A stretch of 64,000 bases of DNA, taken from contig CM048755.1 of the NCBI GenBank assembly GCA_026315105.1, positions 760,449,301-760,513,300 on the forward strand, in the 5' to 3' direction. The translations under genes and the position numbers were made by a program. Shown piece after piece: positions 11,313 through 22,433 of the stretch. The notes below the pieces were generated by a model. It did no database searches, was not told the DNA's origin, and was given only the letters and a program-made list of their open reading frames with translations. This DNA is from Locusta migratoria (taxonomy: Eukaryota; Arthropoda; Insecta; Orthoptera; Acrididae). Each line of letters begins with the position of its first letter. Position 1 is the stretch's first letter.

Positions 11313-12674
11313 ATGGCGGTTATGGACGCCAGCTGTTATTTAGCTCTTGGGCTAGCTTTGCAATTATGCACGAAAAAGAAGAAACGTAGGTGGATGAAAG
11401 AATAGTATAAGAAACGAGGAACCTATACACACGAAAATTTGCTAAGTGATCTGAGGTTAAGAAAGCCAAATGATTACAGAAACTTCCTGTGAATGGACGC
11501 TAGCACATTTGATATTATTTTGCAAATGGTTACACATTTAATAAGCAAAAAGGACACTCATTTGCATGAGGCTGTTTGTACAAGTCAGCGACTGTCTGTT
11601 ACCTTACACTATCTGGCTACAGGAAATTCATTTTAAGATCTTAAGTTTATTACCGCAATATCACCACAATCAATAAGTGTAATCGTGATGGAAACGTGCA
11701 GAGCTATCATACAAAGCTTGAAGCATTATATAAAGGTAAGAAACCATTTTTTTCATGTTGACAGTTATTGTATCATGTGCATTACATTTATTTAAGAAAT
11801 ACAAGGTAGAGAGTAAACTTTTATTTAAATTGATCAAAAATATCCTTTCCACTTGAATTTGTAGCTTCTGATGTATCCTGTTGACTGTACACTGGTAAAT
11901 ATATAGATCTTTATGATGTATTTTGTGAGCCAATTACAGGTGGTGTACTTTGATTAATTTGGACAGAATCTCTGTCTAAAGTTCCCGTTTGTCCTTCAAA
12001 AATTACGTCATTAATAGCTTTGATAGCAAACAATTGCCGATGTGGTCCCATTTTTTTCTAAACTAACTGCCCATGCAGCAGTGACTTTCTCTACGTGATT
12101 TTGTGGAGCCTGTGGCTGCTGCAGGCGCTTGCAGGCTAGTGAAATTAAAGTGTCAGTCTAATCTTTCTTCTGGATTTTCCTTAGTCCACCTCCATACTGA
12201 CAATAAAACTGTTGGAATTAGTGTAATAATCACAACTGATGCTAATGGCATTTTCTATCATCTATTACAGATGCTGTAAGCAGAAGAGGAATGGGAAGCT
12301 ATTGCTCAAGGCTTTTATGACAAATGGAATTTTCCAAATTGTTTAGGAGCAGTGGATGGAAAGCATGTTCCCATCAAAAAACCACCTCACAGTGGTTCCT
12401 ATTATCACAATTATATAAAGTTTTTTAGCATTGTGCTCTTGGCTGTCCTGAACAGTAGCTACGAATTTTTAAGGGTTGATGCCGAAATTAACGGCAACAT
12501 TTCAGACAGTGGTGTTATGAGCCATACCGATTTCGGAAAAGCATTCCCTAATAACTCATTAAATATCTCAGCACCATGTACATTGCCAAATAGTGACAAA
12601 CAACTTCCTTTTGTTTTCATGGGGACGATGCTTTTCCACTGTCTGAAAACTTTAAGAAACCATACAACCAAACT
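11313..12674 (+). pseudogene. PIF/Harbinger DDE transposase, 5' and central part
   Basis: Frame from ATG 11313 (MAVMDASCYLALGLA) gives the N-terminal helical part of a Harbinger transposase: LLSDLRLRKPNDYRNF, MDASTFDIILQMVTHLI, RLSVTLHYLATGNSF, ISVIVMETCRAII. It has three in-frame stops (11403, about 11492, about 11632). After an intron the DDE domain follows: WNFPNCLGAVDGKHVPIKKP with the first Asp at 12355, HSGSYYHNY, FFSIVLLAVLNSSYEF, and NGNISDSGV with the second Asp at 12504. A 1-bp loss in a G run near 12621 shifts frame before DDAFPLSENFKKPYNQT. The third acidic residue lies beyond the RTE insertion at 20274. It would bind and cut the element ends. Confidence 0.88.
11736..12270 (+). 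other. Intron of the Harbinger transposase
   Basis: Donor ATAAAG|GTAAG at 11736 and acceptor tctattacag ending 12270. The protein joins ...SLKHYIK to ...AEEEWEAIAQGFYDKW, continuous in the family. 535 bp. Confidence 0.7.
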
Positions 12675-12933
12675 CCACCCCCATGAAACACAGATATTGC
12701 CGAGGTGGGGTGGCTTGCATGCCTCAACGATGCAGATAGCCGTACCATTGGTGCAACCACAGCAGAGTGGTATCTGTGGATAGGCCCGACAAATGTGTGG
12801 TTCCTGACGAGGGGCAGCAGTCTTTTCAGTAGTTACAGGGGCAACACTGTGGATGATTGACTCAGCAGGCCTTGTAACATCAGCTAATGTGGCTTTGCCA
12901 CACAGTTACTGCGAACGGCTGAAAGCAAGGGGA
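12618..12933 (+). repeat. Left copy of ~316-bp target duplication
   Basis: Runs from tcatggggacgatgc to gctgaaagcaagggga. It matches 16893-17196 with roughly 20 differences and one 12-bp-scale deletion. It spans the junction between Harbinger (GDDAFPLSENF...) and the RTE 5' region, so it was duplicated when the minus LINE at 12934-16892 entered. Confidence 0.85.
12675..12933 (+). mobile_element. RTE-type LINE, 5' untranslated segment (left of break)
   Basis: Begins right after the TSD CCAAACT (12668-12674; partner 20208-20214) with ccacccccatgaaacac and gccgaggtggggtggc. The same sequence precedes the RTE ORF at 16950-17196. It is the first part of the RTE whose coding region lies at 17418-20189. 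Confidence 0.8.
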
Positions 12934-13040
12934 TTTTTGATTTGATTTGATTTTTTCAGGGAAGCCAAAACAGTCTTGGTCCAACCCGCCACTGCCCACA
13001 CCGAAACTAAGTTTATTGTGTGGTATCGCTCCCTGTATGC

Positions 13041-15333
13041 CTAGTAAAGCCAACCAATGCCCTTAAACAGTGCAAGGAGTCCCTTTACCAGTTCTTTATT
13101 AGACACAATTTCTTCGGGTCTGGTTGTCCCAAATGTTCTGTGCCTTTTACTCTCCAATGCAATGCATTCGAAGATTAGATATGATGCAGTTTCATCACCG
13201 TCATCACAGATCCTCCATTTAGGATCCTCTTCTGTTATTCCCATTATATGTAGGTGTTTTTTGAAATTCCCATAGCCTGTCAGCAATACAACCATGAGTC
13301 TAAACTCTCTCCTGTTCAGACGCAGGATTTCAGAGCTTCTTTTAAAACATGGCTTTGGCATCATTACCTTTCCATGTTTTTGTTGATGTACTTTGGTCCA
13401 ATATTCTACGTACTGTCTTCTGAGCCAGTTACTTAGCTCGAATTTGATCATTGCCTTGGTGATTGTCAGGACAGGTTCCGGTCCAATAAATGGAGTCTCT
13501 GCCGCTATCCTGGCTAACCTGTCGGCATGTTCATTGCCACTGATTCCTGAGTGGCCAGGGACCCACAATAGGTTTACTCTATTGCTTTCCCCTAGCTCCA
13601 CCAGAATCCTGTGACATTCCGCAACAATTTTAGACCTTGTTGCAGGAGCTGCCAGTGATCTCAGGGCTGCCTGGCGGTCTGAATAGATATAGATGCTACA
13701 ATCTTTGTAGCACCTGCGCAAATTCTCCTCCACACACGCCCTGATGGCAGTGATTTCCGCCTGGAATACTGAGGCCAGTTTCCCTAGAGAGATGACGCCC
13801 TCCAGTCTTGGCTGCACCCCATACACCCTGGCCCCAACACCTTGGTCTGATTTTGACCCGTCAGTGAACCAGACAGTATCCCCCATATGGTGTCGAACTA
13901 TTTTCTCCCACTGCTCCCTGCCTCCAATTGTTATATTGAAAGGCTTGTTGAAGCAGTATGGGGTTATAATATAGTCGGCTGGCATTTCCCCAACCTTTCC
14001 TATATTTACCTCACTCACTATTTTAGTGTGTGAGTTCCAGTTGTTGCCAGATTTGAGTCTGTATGCACCAGCCGCTGCCTCCATCTTGACCCAAAGGTGT
14101 AATGGGGGCATATCCAGCATGGTTTCCATCCCAGCAGTTGGTGTGCTGCTAATTCCGCCTGTTATGGCTAAGCAGGCTAGTCTCTGCACCTTACCAAGCT
14201 CCTTAGCAGCAACCTGCTGTTCTACCTTCTTCCACAACACGACTGCCCCATAGGTGATCCTAGGTCTGTTCACTGTTGTGTATATCCAGTGCATATCCTT
14301 GGGGCTCAGGCCCCAATTTTTGCCACAAGCTCTCCTGGTACTTACTAAAGTACCTTTTGCCTTGGAGCAAATATTCCTAATGTGAGGAGTCCATGTCAGT
14401 TTGTCATCTAGGGTAACCCCTAGATATTTCACTGTCCCCTTCACAGGTAGTGCTTCATTGAAAAGCTTTAGATTCCAACTTGAGTGTTGGATATGTTTCT
14501 TTGTGAATGGTACAACAACAGTCTTCTTAGGACTAACCCCCAGATCCTGTTTTCTACACCAGTCTTGCACAATGTCCAAAGCACCTTGTGCCATATTCAT
14601 CACCGTGTCAGCAAATTTGCCAAGTATTACTATGACAAGATCATCTGCGTATCCTTGTCAAAAGTACTGCCTAGAGTTTAATTCTCCAATGAGATCATTC
14701 ACCACTAGATTCCACAATAAAGGGGAAAGAATTCCTCCTTGCGGGCAACCCCTAGTGTTGTTGATTACCATTTTTTCATCCATCATGGTAGCCTCTACCC
14801 TTCTTCCACTGAGCATGGCCCTAGTCCACCGACATGTAGTGGTCCCTAGGTAATGCACCTCTGCTGCCCTAACCATGGAATCGAAGGTTGTATTGCTAAA
14901 AGCCCCCTCGATGTCCAGGAAGATACAGAGGGCTATTTCCTGAAAGTGTAGTGCTTTCTCCACCTTCCCAAGGAGTTGTTGAGAGCTGTCTCACATGATT
15001 TACCTGGCTGATATGCATGTTGGTTTGAATGTAGAGGAGCCCTACTTAACCTCCTTTCTAAACATGCACATTAACCAGCATTTCCAATGTCTTAAGAATG
15101 GAGGAGGACAGGCTGATTGGTCTCATATCCTTGGCCTTGGTATGATTAATTCTCCCTGGTTTTGGAATGAAGAAAACCTTCACTGCCCTCCAGGCATTGG
15201 GAATGATTCCTACTGCTAGGCTAACCCTAAATAACCTGCATAGGAATCTAATAAGATTTTCTCCCGCTTGTTGCAGGAGAGCTGGAAAGATTCCATCAGG
15301 GCCAGGTGACTTGAATGATTGAAATGTTACCAC
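13041..15333 (-). pseudogene. LINE RT plus RNase H domain
   Basis: Fingers FKSPGPDGIFPALLQQAG, PKPGRINHTKAKDMRPISL (15058-15333). Palm motif A ALCIFLDIEGAFSNTTFDS, motif B RGCPQGGILSPLLWNLVVND (14658-14963), then a short break and motif C GYADDLVIVILG at about 14640-14665. A 520-residue open stretch (13041-14603) carries the thumb (TVKYLGVTLDDKLTWTPH) and an RNase H domain: VWFTDGSKSDQGVG (Asp), ASVFQAEITAIRACVEE (Glu), IYIYSDRQAALRSL (Asp), LLWVPGHSGISGNEHADRLA (last Asp). A Cys/His tail (RICDDGDETASYLIFEC) follows. RNase H removes template RNA during second-strand synthesis. Frameshifts near 14660 and 14970-15058. Confidence 0.88.
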
Positions 15334-15339
15334 CGCTCA

Positions 15340-16545
15340 TCAGACCTTACTGAAATAGACACACTCCTTGGCCAGATCCCAGTCCTCTTTGCGAATACCT
15401 GAGAACCGTTGTCTCTCAGGAATCGCATTCTGGTCTGAGTTATCCCCCAGAGTATATTGAGGAAAGTGAGTCTTGAGGAGCAGTTCCAGCGTTTCATGTG
15501 CTGTCTTTGTATACTCCCCATCCTCCTTTCTCAATGTTCCTCCTGGATTAGTTGGTACACTAGTGAGTATTTGATGAAGTCTCGCTTGAGCAGCCGTGCC
15601 CTCCACTTCCTCACAGAGTACCTTCCAGGATGCCTCCTTTGTCCGTCTGATGGCAAGGTTGTAATTGACAAGGGCCTCACGATACTTTGCCCATTGTCCT
15701 TTGCACCTCGCAATGTTAAACAGTCTTCGTACCTGTTTCCTTTGCATTTCCAGGTTATTATTCCACCAAGGCACACTCCTATTTGTGCACTTCTTGGTGA
15801 TTGAGCAGGTGTCCTGGTATGAGATCACTACAGCAGAGGTTATGGCCTCTGATACTTCTTCAAACTCTGCTGGATTCCTTATCGAAGTTTTAATTTCAGA
15901 TAGGCTCAAGTCAAGGTCTCTCCTATATGTCTCCCAGTCCGTTTTCCTGGGATTCCTATAGGCCATGGTCTGTCTGGTTCCGATTTCAACCTTGAATTTA
16001 ATATACATGTGATCTGATGAGGATGGCTCCAGGACCACATGCCACTGTTTTACGTAACTTCCCATCATCATGGAACCAAAAGTTATGTCAATTACTTCTT
16101 CCTTCTACTATTCCTGAATGTAGGTTCATCACCCCTATTCAGGATCTCCAAGTTGTTAGATAGGAGAAATTCAAGAAGGTGCTCACCTCTACTGTTGGTG
16201 TCCTTGCTGCCCCACGATAGATTGTGGGCATTGGCATCACATCCCACCAACAGTTCTTCACCTTGCCGATGGCAGACTTCCGTCAGTCTCCTCACTTCCA
16301 AAGAAGGAGGAGAGCTGTCTTCGTAAGGAAGGTATGCTGAGGCCAAAACAATTTCCATCTTGATACCTTCCTCGCGTTGCTGCATCCTGATGGTCACCAA
16401 GTCCCTGGAACAAAAATCCATCATTGGTATGAAAGGTATTCCATTTCTAACATAATGAGTTTTTTAGATTTCCCCACCTCCTGTCTCCCCAGGCTACGGC
16501 TCAGGTCAGCAGTGGCCCCTTTACTGTGCTGCAGGTTTATCTGCA
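15340..16545 (-). pseudogene. LINE EEP endonuclease and linker
   Basis: Begins about 16545 with VLQINLQHSKGATADLSRSL, the catalytic-Asn region of this clade's endonuclease. Then IVLASAYLPYEDSSPP and EELLVGCDANAHNLSWGS (the GDFN-equivalent, here GCDANAH), a stop near 16092, and LEPSSSDHMYIKFKV (SDH box). The linker to RT is an open stretch 15340-16071 including TKKCTNRSVPWWNNNLEMQR, a conserved PWW region of LOA/I-type elements. Confidence 0.82.
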
Positions 16546-16892
16546 GCACTTCCAGTCCCCATCTTGCTACCATTATTGCCTTTAAGGTCTTTGATTACCC
16601 TGACGGCAACCTGCGGGAATCCTAAAAACAGTTTCAGGCCTTGCTCTCGCATTGCCTTCAGCGACTTCTCTCCAACCTCCACCACCAGGGTTCGTCCTTC
16701 CAGAACGACCTTTTGGTTAATTACCCTCCAATCCTCTGTCGAGACTTTTGGGTTCTGGACCCTTATTTTTTCGAACAGAGTCTTTGGAGGGACATCCTTA
16801 AGGATCTTTGGTACCCATATTGATACCTTTGCGGTCTTCAGAACTTCGGTTGCTGTCTTGACCAGCAGCTTCGCATCCTCTCACGGGGATAT
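16546..16892 (-). pseudogene. LINE ORF1 3' end (truncated)
   Basis: The minus strand reads AKLLVKTATEVLKTAKVSIW, then LFEKIRVQNPKVSTEDWRV, LEGRTLVVEVGEKSLKAM and a stop after AADKPAAQ. This resembles the C-terminal RNA-binding-like (DUF4780-type) domain of insect LINE ORF1 proteins; that family call is from memory. It overlaps the ORF2 start in another frame. Truncated at its N terminus by incomplete reverse transcription. Confidence 0.6.
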
Positions 16893-17196
16893 CATGGGCA
16901 CAATGCTGTTCCACTGTCTGAAAACTTTAAGAAACCATACAGCCAGACTCCACCCCCATGAACCACAGACATTGCCGAGGTGGGGTGGCTTGCATGCCTC
17001 AACGATGCAGATAGCCGTACCGTTGGTGCAACCACAGCAGAGGGGTATCTGTGGAGAGCCCAGACAAACGTGTGGTTCCTGACGAGGGGCAGCAGCCTTT
17101 TCAGTAGTTACAGGAGCAACAGTGTGGATGATTGACTGAGCTTGAGCTAATGTGGCTTTGCCACACAGTTACTGCGAATGGCTGAAAGCAAGGGGA
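16893..17196 (+). repeat. Right copy of ~316-bp target duplication
   Basis: Partner of 12618-12933. It opens with tcatgggcacaatgctg, i.e. Harbinger coding sequence that has no reason to lie next to the RTE ORF unless duplicated. Ends gctgaaagcaagggga. Confidence 0.85.
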
Positions 17197-17417
17197 AACT
17201 ACAGCAGTTACATTTCCCGAGGACATGCAGCTCTACTGTATGAAAATATGATGATGGCATCCTCTCTGGTAAAATAGTCCCCCATTCAGATCTCCGGGCG
17301 GGGACTACTCAGTAGGATGTTGTCATCAGGAAAGACAATACTGGCATTCCACGAATCGGAGAGTGGAATGTTAGATCCCTTAATCGGGTAGGAAAATAAG
17401 AAAATTTAAAAAGGGAA

Positions 17418-18060
17418 ATGGATAGGTTGAAGTTAGATATAGTGGGGATTAGTGAAGCTCAGTGGCAGGATGAACAGGATTTCTGGTCAGGTGAGTACAG
17501 GATTATAAATACAATATCAATTGGGTGTATCACAGGAGTAGGACTGATAATGAAGAAGAAAATAGGAATGTGGGTAAACTACTATGAGCAGCACAGTGAT
17601 CGCATTATTATTGTCAATATAGATAAGAAGCCAACATCGACAACAGTAGTACAGGTTTATATGCCTACTAGCTCTGCCACTGATGACGAAATCGAAGAAA
17701 TATATGAGGAGCTAAAGGAAATTATTCAGACAGTTAAGGGAGAGGAAACCTTAATTGTGATGGGAGACTGGAATTCGGTAGTAGGAAAAGGAAGAGAAGG
17801 AAAAATTGTAGGTGAATATGGACTGAGCAGAAGGAATGAAAGAGGAAATCGCCTGGTAGAATTTTGCATGGAACATGATTTAATCGTAACAAACACGTGG
17901 TTTAAGAAACACAAAAGAAGGTTGTATACACGGAAGAGACCAGGAGACACTGGAAGGTATCAGATAGATTTTATAATGGTATAACATTCCGGAACCAGGT
18001 TATAAACTGTAAGACTTACCCAGGGGCAGATATAGACTCTGACCATAACTTGTTAGTCAT
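17418..18060 (+). pseudogene. RTE endonuclease domain
   Basis: Starts at ATG 17418: MDRLKLDIVGISEAQWQDEQ (catalytic Glu in GISEAQW), TGVGLIMKKKIGMWV, VVQVYMPTSSATDDE, LIVMGDWNSVVGKGREG (GDWN box), LYTRKRPGDTGRYQIDFIMV. A frameshift at about 17984 leads to GADIDSDHNLLVMNYRLKLK (SDH box). The catalytic boxes are intact. Upstream GRIRRIGEWN-type text suggests a start slightly 5' of 17418 in the ancestor. Confidence 0.87.
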
Positions 18061-18128
18061 GAACTATAGGCTGAAACTGAAAAAAACTGCAGAAAGATAG
18101 GAAAATAAGGAGATGGGACTTAGATAAA

Positions 18129-20189
18129 TTGAAGGAACGAGAAGTTCTGGAGAATTTCAGAGGGAGATTTAGGCAACAATTGACAGAAACAGGGGAAAAT
18201 AAAACAAAAGAAGAGGAATGGGTAGCATTGAGAGATGAAATAGTGAAGGCAGCAGAGGACAAAATAGGTAGAAAGGCAAGACCTACAAAAAATCCTTGGA
18301 TATCAAAGGAGATACTAAATTTAATTGATGAAAGGAGAAAATATAAAAATTCAGTAAATGAAACAGGCAAAATGGAGTACAGACGACTAAGAAATGAGAT
18401 TGACAGGAAGCGCAAAATGGCTAAGCAGGAGTGGCTAGAAGCCAAATGCAAATCTGTAGAAGAATGTATAAGAAGGGGAAAAGTAGATACCGCCTACAGG
18501 AAAATAAAAGAGACATTTGGGGACAAGAAAAGCAACTCTATGAATATCAAGAAATCAGATGGGAAACTAGTTCTCAACAAAGAATGGAAAGCTGAAAAGT
18601 GGAAAGAGTACATAGAGCACCTCTACAAAGAAATGAACTTAGAGACGATGTTGTAGGAAGGGAAGAGGAAGTAGATCAAGATGAAATAGGAGATACTATA
18701 CTGAGAGGTTAATTTGACAGAGCCCTGGAAGACCTAGGTCAGAACAAGGCCCCAGGAGTAGATGACATACCCTTATAGCTACTAAAGTCTCTGGGAGAGC
18801 CAGCCATCACAAAACTATTTGAACTGGTTTGTAGGATGTATGAGACAGGCGAAATACCCTCAGACTTTAAGAAAAATGTAATAATCCCCATTCCAAAGAA
18901 ATCAGTCGCAGATAGATATGAAAATTACAGAACCATCAGTTGATAAGTCATGGTTGCAAAATTTTAACACGAATTATCTACAGGAGAATGGAAAAGCTGG
19001 TAGAAGCTGACATCAGGGAAGATCAGTTTGGATTCAGGAGGAACTTAGGAACCCGGGAGGCAATACTCACTTTACGTCTTATCTTAGAAGATAGATTAAG
19101 GAAAGGCAAACCTACATTTTTAGCTTTTGCAGATTTGGAGAAAGCGTTTGACAATGTTGACTGGAATACACTCTTTCAAATTCTGAAGTCAGTAGGGGTA
19201 AAATACAGGGAAAGGAGAGTTATTTACAACTTGTACAAAAGCCAGACCACAGTTATTAGACTTGAAGGGCATGAAAGGGAAGCATCAGTTGGGAAGGGAG
19301 TAAGACAGGGTTGTAGCCTTTCTCCGATGTTATTCAATTTGTACATCGAGCAGGCAGTGAAGGAAAGCAAAGAAAAATTTGGAATAGGGATTAAAGTACA
19401 GGGGGAAGAAATAAAAACATTGCGTTTTGCTGATGACATTGTAATTCTGTCAGAGACAGCAAAGGACCTGGAAGAGCAGTTGAATGGAATGGACAGTATG
19501 TTGAATAGAGCGTATAAAATGAACACTAACAAGAGCAAAACAAAAATAATGGAATGCGGTCTTAGAAAATCAGGCGATGCTGAAGGAATTAGATTAGGTA
19601 ACGAAACAATGAAGGTGATAGATGAGTTTTGTTACTTGGGTAGTAAAATAACATGCGATGGTCGCAGTACAGAGGATATAAAATGCAGAATGGCAATGGG
19701 AAGAAAAGCATTTTTGAAAAGAGAAATTTGCTAACATCGAATATTAATTTAAGTGTAAGGAAGTCTTTTCTGAAGGCATTTGTGTGGAGTGTTGCCTTGT
19801 ACAGGAGTGAAACATGGACGATAAGCAGTGTGGACAGGAAAAGGTTAGAGACCTTTGAAATGTGGTGTTACAGAAGAATGCTGAAGATTAGGTGGGTAGA
19901 TCGCATAACTAATGAAGAGGTACTGAACAGAATTGGTGAGAGAAGGAATTTTTGGCATACCCTGACTAAAAGAAGGGATCGCTTGGTAGGACACTTTCTT
20001 AGACATCGAGGAATCGTAAATTTAGCATTGGAGGGAATTGTGTGGGGGAAAAATCGCAGAGGGAAACCAAGAGACGCGTATAGTAAGCAGATTCAAGTGA
20101 ATGTGGGTTGCCGTTCTTATGAGGAGATGAAAAGGCTTGCTCAGGATAGAGTCGGGTGGAGAGCTGCATCAAACCAGTCTCCGGACTAA
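18129..20189 (+). pseudogene. RTE reverse transcriptase domain
   Basis: Linker (NPWISKEILNLIDERRKYKN), stops near 18654, 18712 and 18777, then QNKAPGVDDIPL, NVIIPIPKKS, DQFGFRRNLGTREAI, AFADLEKAFDNVDWNTLFQI (motif A), GVRQGCSLSPMLFNLYIEQA (motif B), LRFADDIVILSETAKDLEEQ (motif C, both Asp intact), FCYLGSKITCDGRSTEDI. A frameshift at about 19715 precedes the C terminus LLTSNINLSVRKSF ... MWCYRRMLKIRWVDRITNEE ... WRAASNQSPD. About six lesions, so inactive but the best preserved element core here. Confidence 0.9.
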
Positions 20190-20207
20190 AGACCATAACA
20201 ATAACAG

Positions 20208-20512
20208 CCAAACTGGGTTACAAGAAGGTGAACGAATTTTCAGTTATCGTTTGAGTCGAGACGACGTAATGTGGAGAATGCATTTGGCATTTTGGTATCA
20301 AGATTCGGCGTATTCCAAAGACCTGTGAATCTGTTCCCAACAAAGTGAAAATTATAGTACTAGCATATTGCTATCTGCACAATTTTCTAAGGAAAACTCA
20401 AGAAAGCACATACATGGCTAATGGATCTATTGATATGGAAGATGTGGAGTCTGTAAATGTCATTCAAGGAAGTTGGAGACAGAAATGTGAAGCTGCAGGA
20501 CTGCAGAGCTGA
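20208..20512 (+). pseudogene. PIF/Harbinger DDE transposase, 3' part
   Basis: Reads GLQEGERIFSYRLSR, then after a small frameshift RRNVENAFGILVSRFGVFQR, with the third catalytic acid Glu at 20274. PNKVKIIVLAYCYLHNFLRK follows, ending at TGA 20510. Together with 11313-12674 the D, D, E triad is present, though split by insertions. Confidence 0.87.
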
Positions 20513-20676
20513 GTGCAAGTCAGTAAGATATGGTTATCATTCTTACTTTAACAATGAAAGCCAGGTTTCCTGGCAAACTAAATTATTGTAACACAGTGAA
20601 GAATTGTAATGGAGTACTGTTTTATTAAATGTACAAGTAACAATATATAATAAGAAATAAAATGTATGTAACCTAC

Positions 20677-21111
20677 TTACAGTGCTTTGTTGAGGTACAA
20701 CAACATCATTTCCCCTTCGTATTCTGTTTCTTCCTCTTCCACCTGAATCGTATTCATGGAATTAAACGAATTGGCAGGAATTTCTTGTTCCTCCAAAAAG
20801 TTCATTACATCGAAATACCACAGTGTTGATTCTTGTAATTCGTCAGCACCAGCGCCACACTTTAATTCATTTCATATTCTTTTAACCTCTTCCCTGTAAT
20901 TTGTTCTTAGCTAATTTAATATTTTGACTAACTGAAGCTTGTCTGCTTCAGGGTACCTTTCCCTGTATTTCATCAATAACATATCATATTGTTCGTTTTT
21001 CTTTTGGCGGTTACTGTAAGCAGTTGATTTCACACACCATAAAGATGGTAAGCCTCTATACTTCTCTGTCAGTTCTAAAATAAATAAGCGTACACCTATT
21101 TTTGTTGTCAT
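20677..21111 (-). pseudogene. MADF-domain accessory protein of PIF/Harbinger
   Basis: The minus strand from ATG 21111 (MTTKIGVRLFILELTEKYRG) shows a MADF (Myb/SANT-like) domain: LPSLWCVKSTAYSNRQKKNE, QYDMLLMKYRERYPEADK, LRTNYREEVKRI, CGAGADELQESTLWYFDVMN, then an acidic tail (QVEEEETEYEGEMM). Two in-frame stops (about 20910 and 20865). In this superfamily a second protein with such a domain aids nuclear import and end binding of the transposase; convergent placement 165 bp from the transposase 3' end fits. Alternative: an unrelated MADF gene copy, unlikely. Confidence 0.82.
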
Positions 21112-21288
21112 TTTCATGAGAAAACACGAAGTAAACAAACAAATCGAATACTGCGACAGATGAAACACGTGAATTGGACACTGTAGCAGACGAAACTCAG
21201 GTGACAAAGATAAACAACATTGTCCGAACACTATGCATTTCATGCAGTTTGCTCAGTAAAATCTAATTTCAGTAGATCCATCAATATA

Positions 21289-22200
21289 AGGCCAATTCAC
21301 ACTGTCCGTCACATCAACGTCACGTCACTGCACCGTCACTTCATGTTGTATTCACACTGTCCGTCATGTCAATTCGCCCATCTCAATACGCGATGTTGAA
21401 AGTGAGGTTATGAGTGGCGATCTGTTATGTAGAAAGTCATAGTTCAACACTGGAATTGAGGGAACAACAATGCTGAATGTTATTGATGGCCAAAGAAAAC
21501 TTTACAGTGTATGTTTTTGGCCAACTTACTGGGAAATGAAACAACATTTCAAAACATCAACATCTATTTTGAAGCGAAAAAATAAACATATGAAAACATC
21601 AAACAATACTTATAAGAGCATAAATAGCGCCTGTTTACTTTATCCATTACGATTTTCCCGCTGTCATTGTTAATACCATCGTAAACAACTGAATTTTTGT
21701 CTTTCATTAGAACTGTCTTTTTCATTTAAAATGTTATTTAATGAAAAATGCGTAATCAAATTACAATCTTATTCAAACAAACAGTTTGCTTCAGTCTTTT
21801 CTGTTACAATGTTATGTAACATAAACCATTTTTTTTTTGTTTCAGATAGCCATCCTCGAATTTAGGAGGACACTCAATTGACAAAAATATTTAAGTCGTC
21901 ATGGAACATTTGAGATTTACTTCTAAAACGAAGTATAACAACAACTTAAAGATGAATAAGACACATTTGCATATAAACAGTGCAATCGTTGACTGCAACA
22001 TGTAATTCGCATGTCGAGAACAGGTAACTTCCAATGTTAGTAGATGGCTGTTCCGTCAAAACATTCTTCTCGAAAAAGCTTGATGTGACGTCGATGTGAC
22101 GTGACTGTCCGGTGACGGACAGTGTGAATGCCACCATTAGAAATACGGACCATGACGGACGGTGGCGTGACGTGATGTGACGGACAGTGTGAATTGGCCT
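21289..22200. mobile_element. 0.9-kb MITE, copy 1
   Basis: Terminal inverted repeats AGGCCAATTCACACTGTC at both ends (left end lacks one A at the duplication). Subterminal blocks repeat cacactgtccgtca and gtcacgtcac. No ORF of note. Ends carry TATA/TAT, so the TAA duplication is not clean here. Same orientation as copy 3, inverted relative to copy 2. Confidence 0.85.
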
Positions 22201-22433
22201 ATATTGTACAATATATTGCACAAACTTCAATCTTGCCTACAGATACTCAATAATATTGCACAATATTATTGACATTCTAGGGCGGCCTTTAGATCTTAAA
22301 ACGTAAACAAAGGCATTTACTGTAAAAAAATAAAGTATTTGTCGTAATTCTGTAATGCACATTAGCTTTGAAATTGCATTGTTCAATGATACGCGAGCTA
22401 CATGCCTTGGAATTCAAACCGAAATGCAGCTAA

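Larger units (their letters stand above)
12934..16892 (-). mobile_element. RNase-H-bearing LINE (LOA/I/R1 group)
   Basis: Minus-strand non-LTR element inserted in the RTE 5' UTR. The 3' tail lies at the left (reverse complement ...aaatcaaatcaaaaa, 12934-12957). Order from right to left: ORF1 3' end, EEP, RT, RNase H. It is 5'-truncated inside ORF1 at 16892. The flanks are a ~316-bp duplication instead of the usual 5-20 bp. YADD and the RNase H residues are intact but the copy has frameshifts and stops. Confidence 0.85.
17197..20207 (+). mobile_element. RTE-type LINE, coding part
   Basis: Continues the RTE begun at 12675. Single EEP-RT polyprotein region and a 3' end ...ccggactaaagaccataacaataacag, next to the TSD CCAAACT at 20208-20214. 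Removal of everything from 12675 to 20207 plus one TSD rejoins Harbinger NQT with GLQEGERIFSYRLSR in frame. Related fragments at 1019-1202 and 52898-53890. Confidence 0.88.

Noticed and set aside
14401..14853. 150-codon plus-strand open frame
   Set aside because: Antisense shadow of the RT/RNase H region of the minus-strand LINE; no motif of its own.
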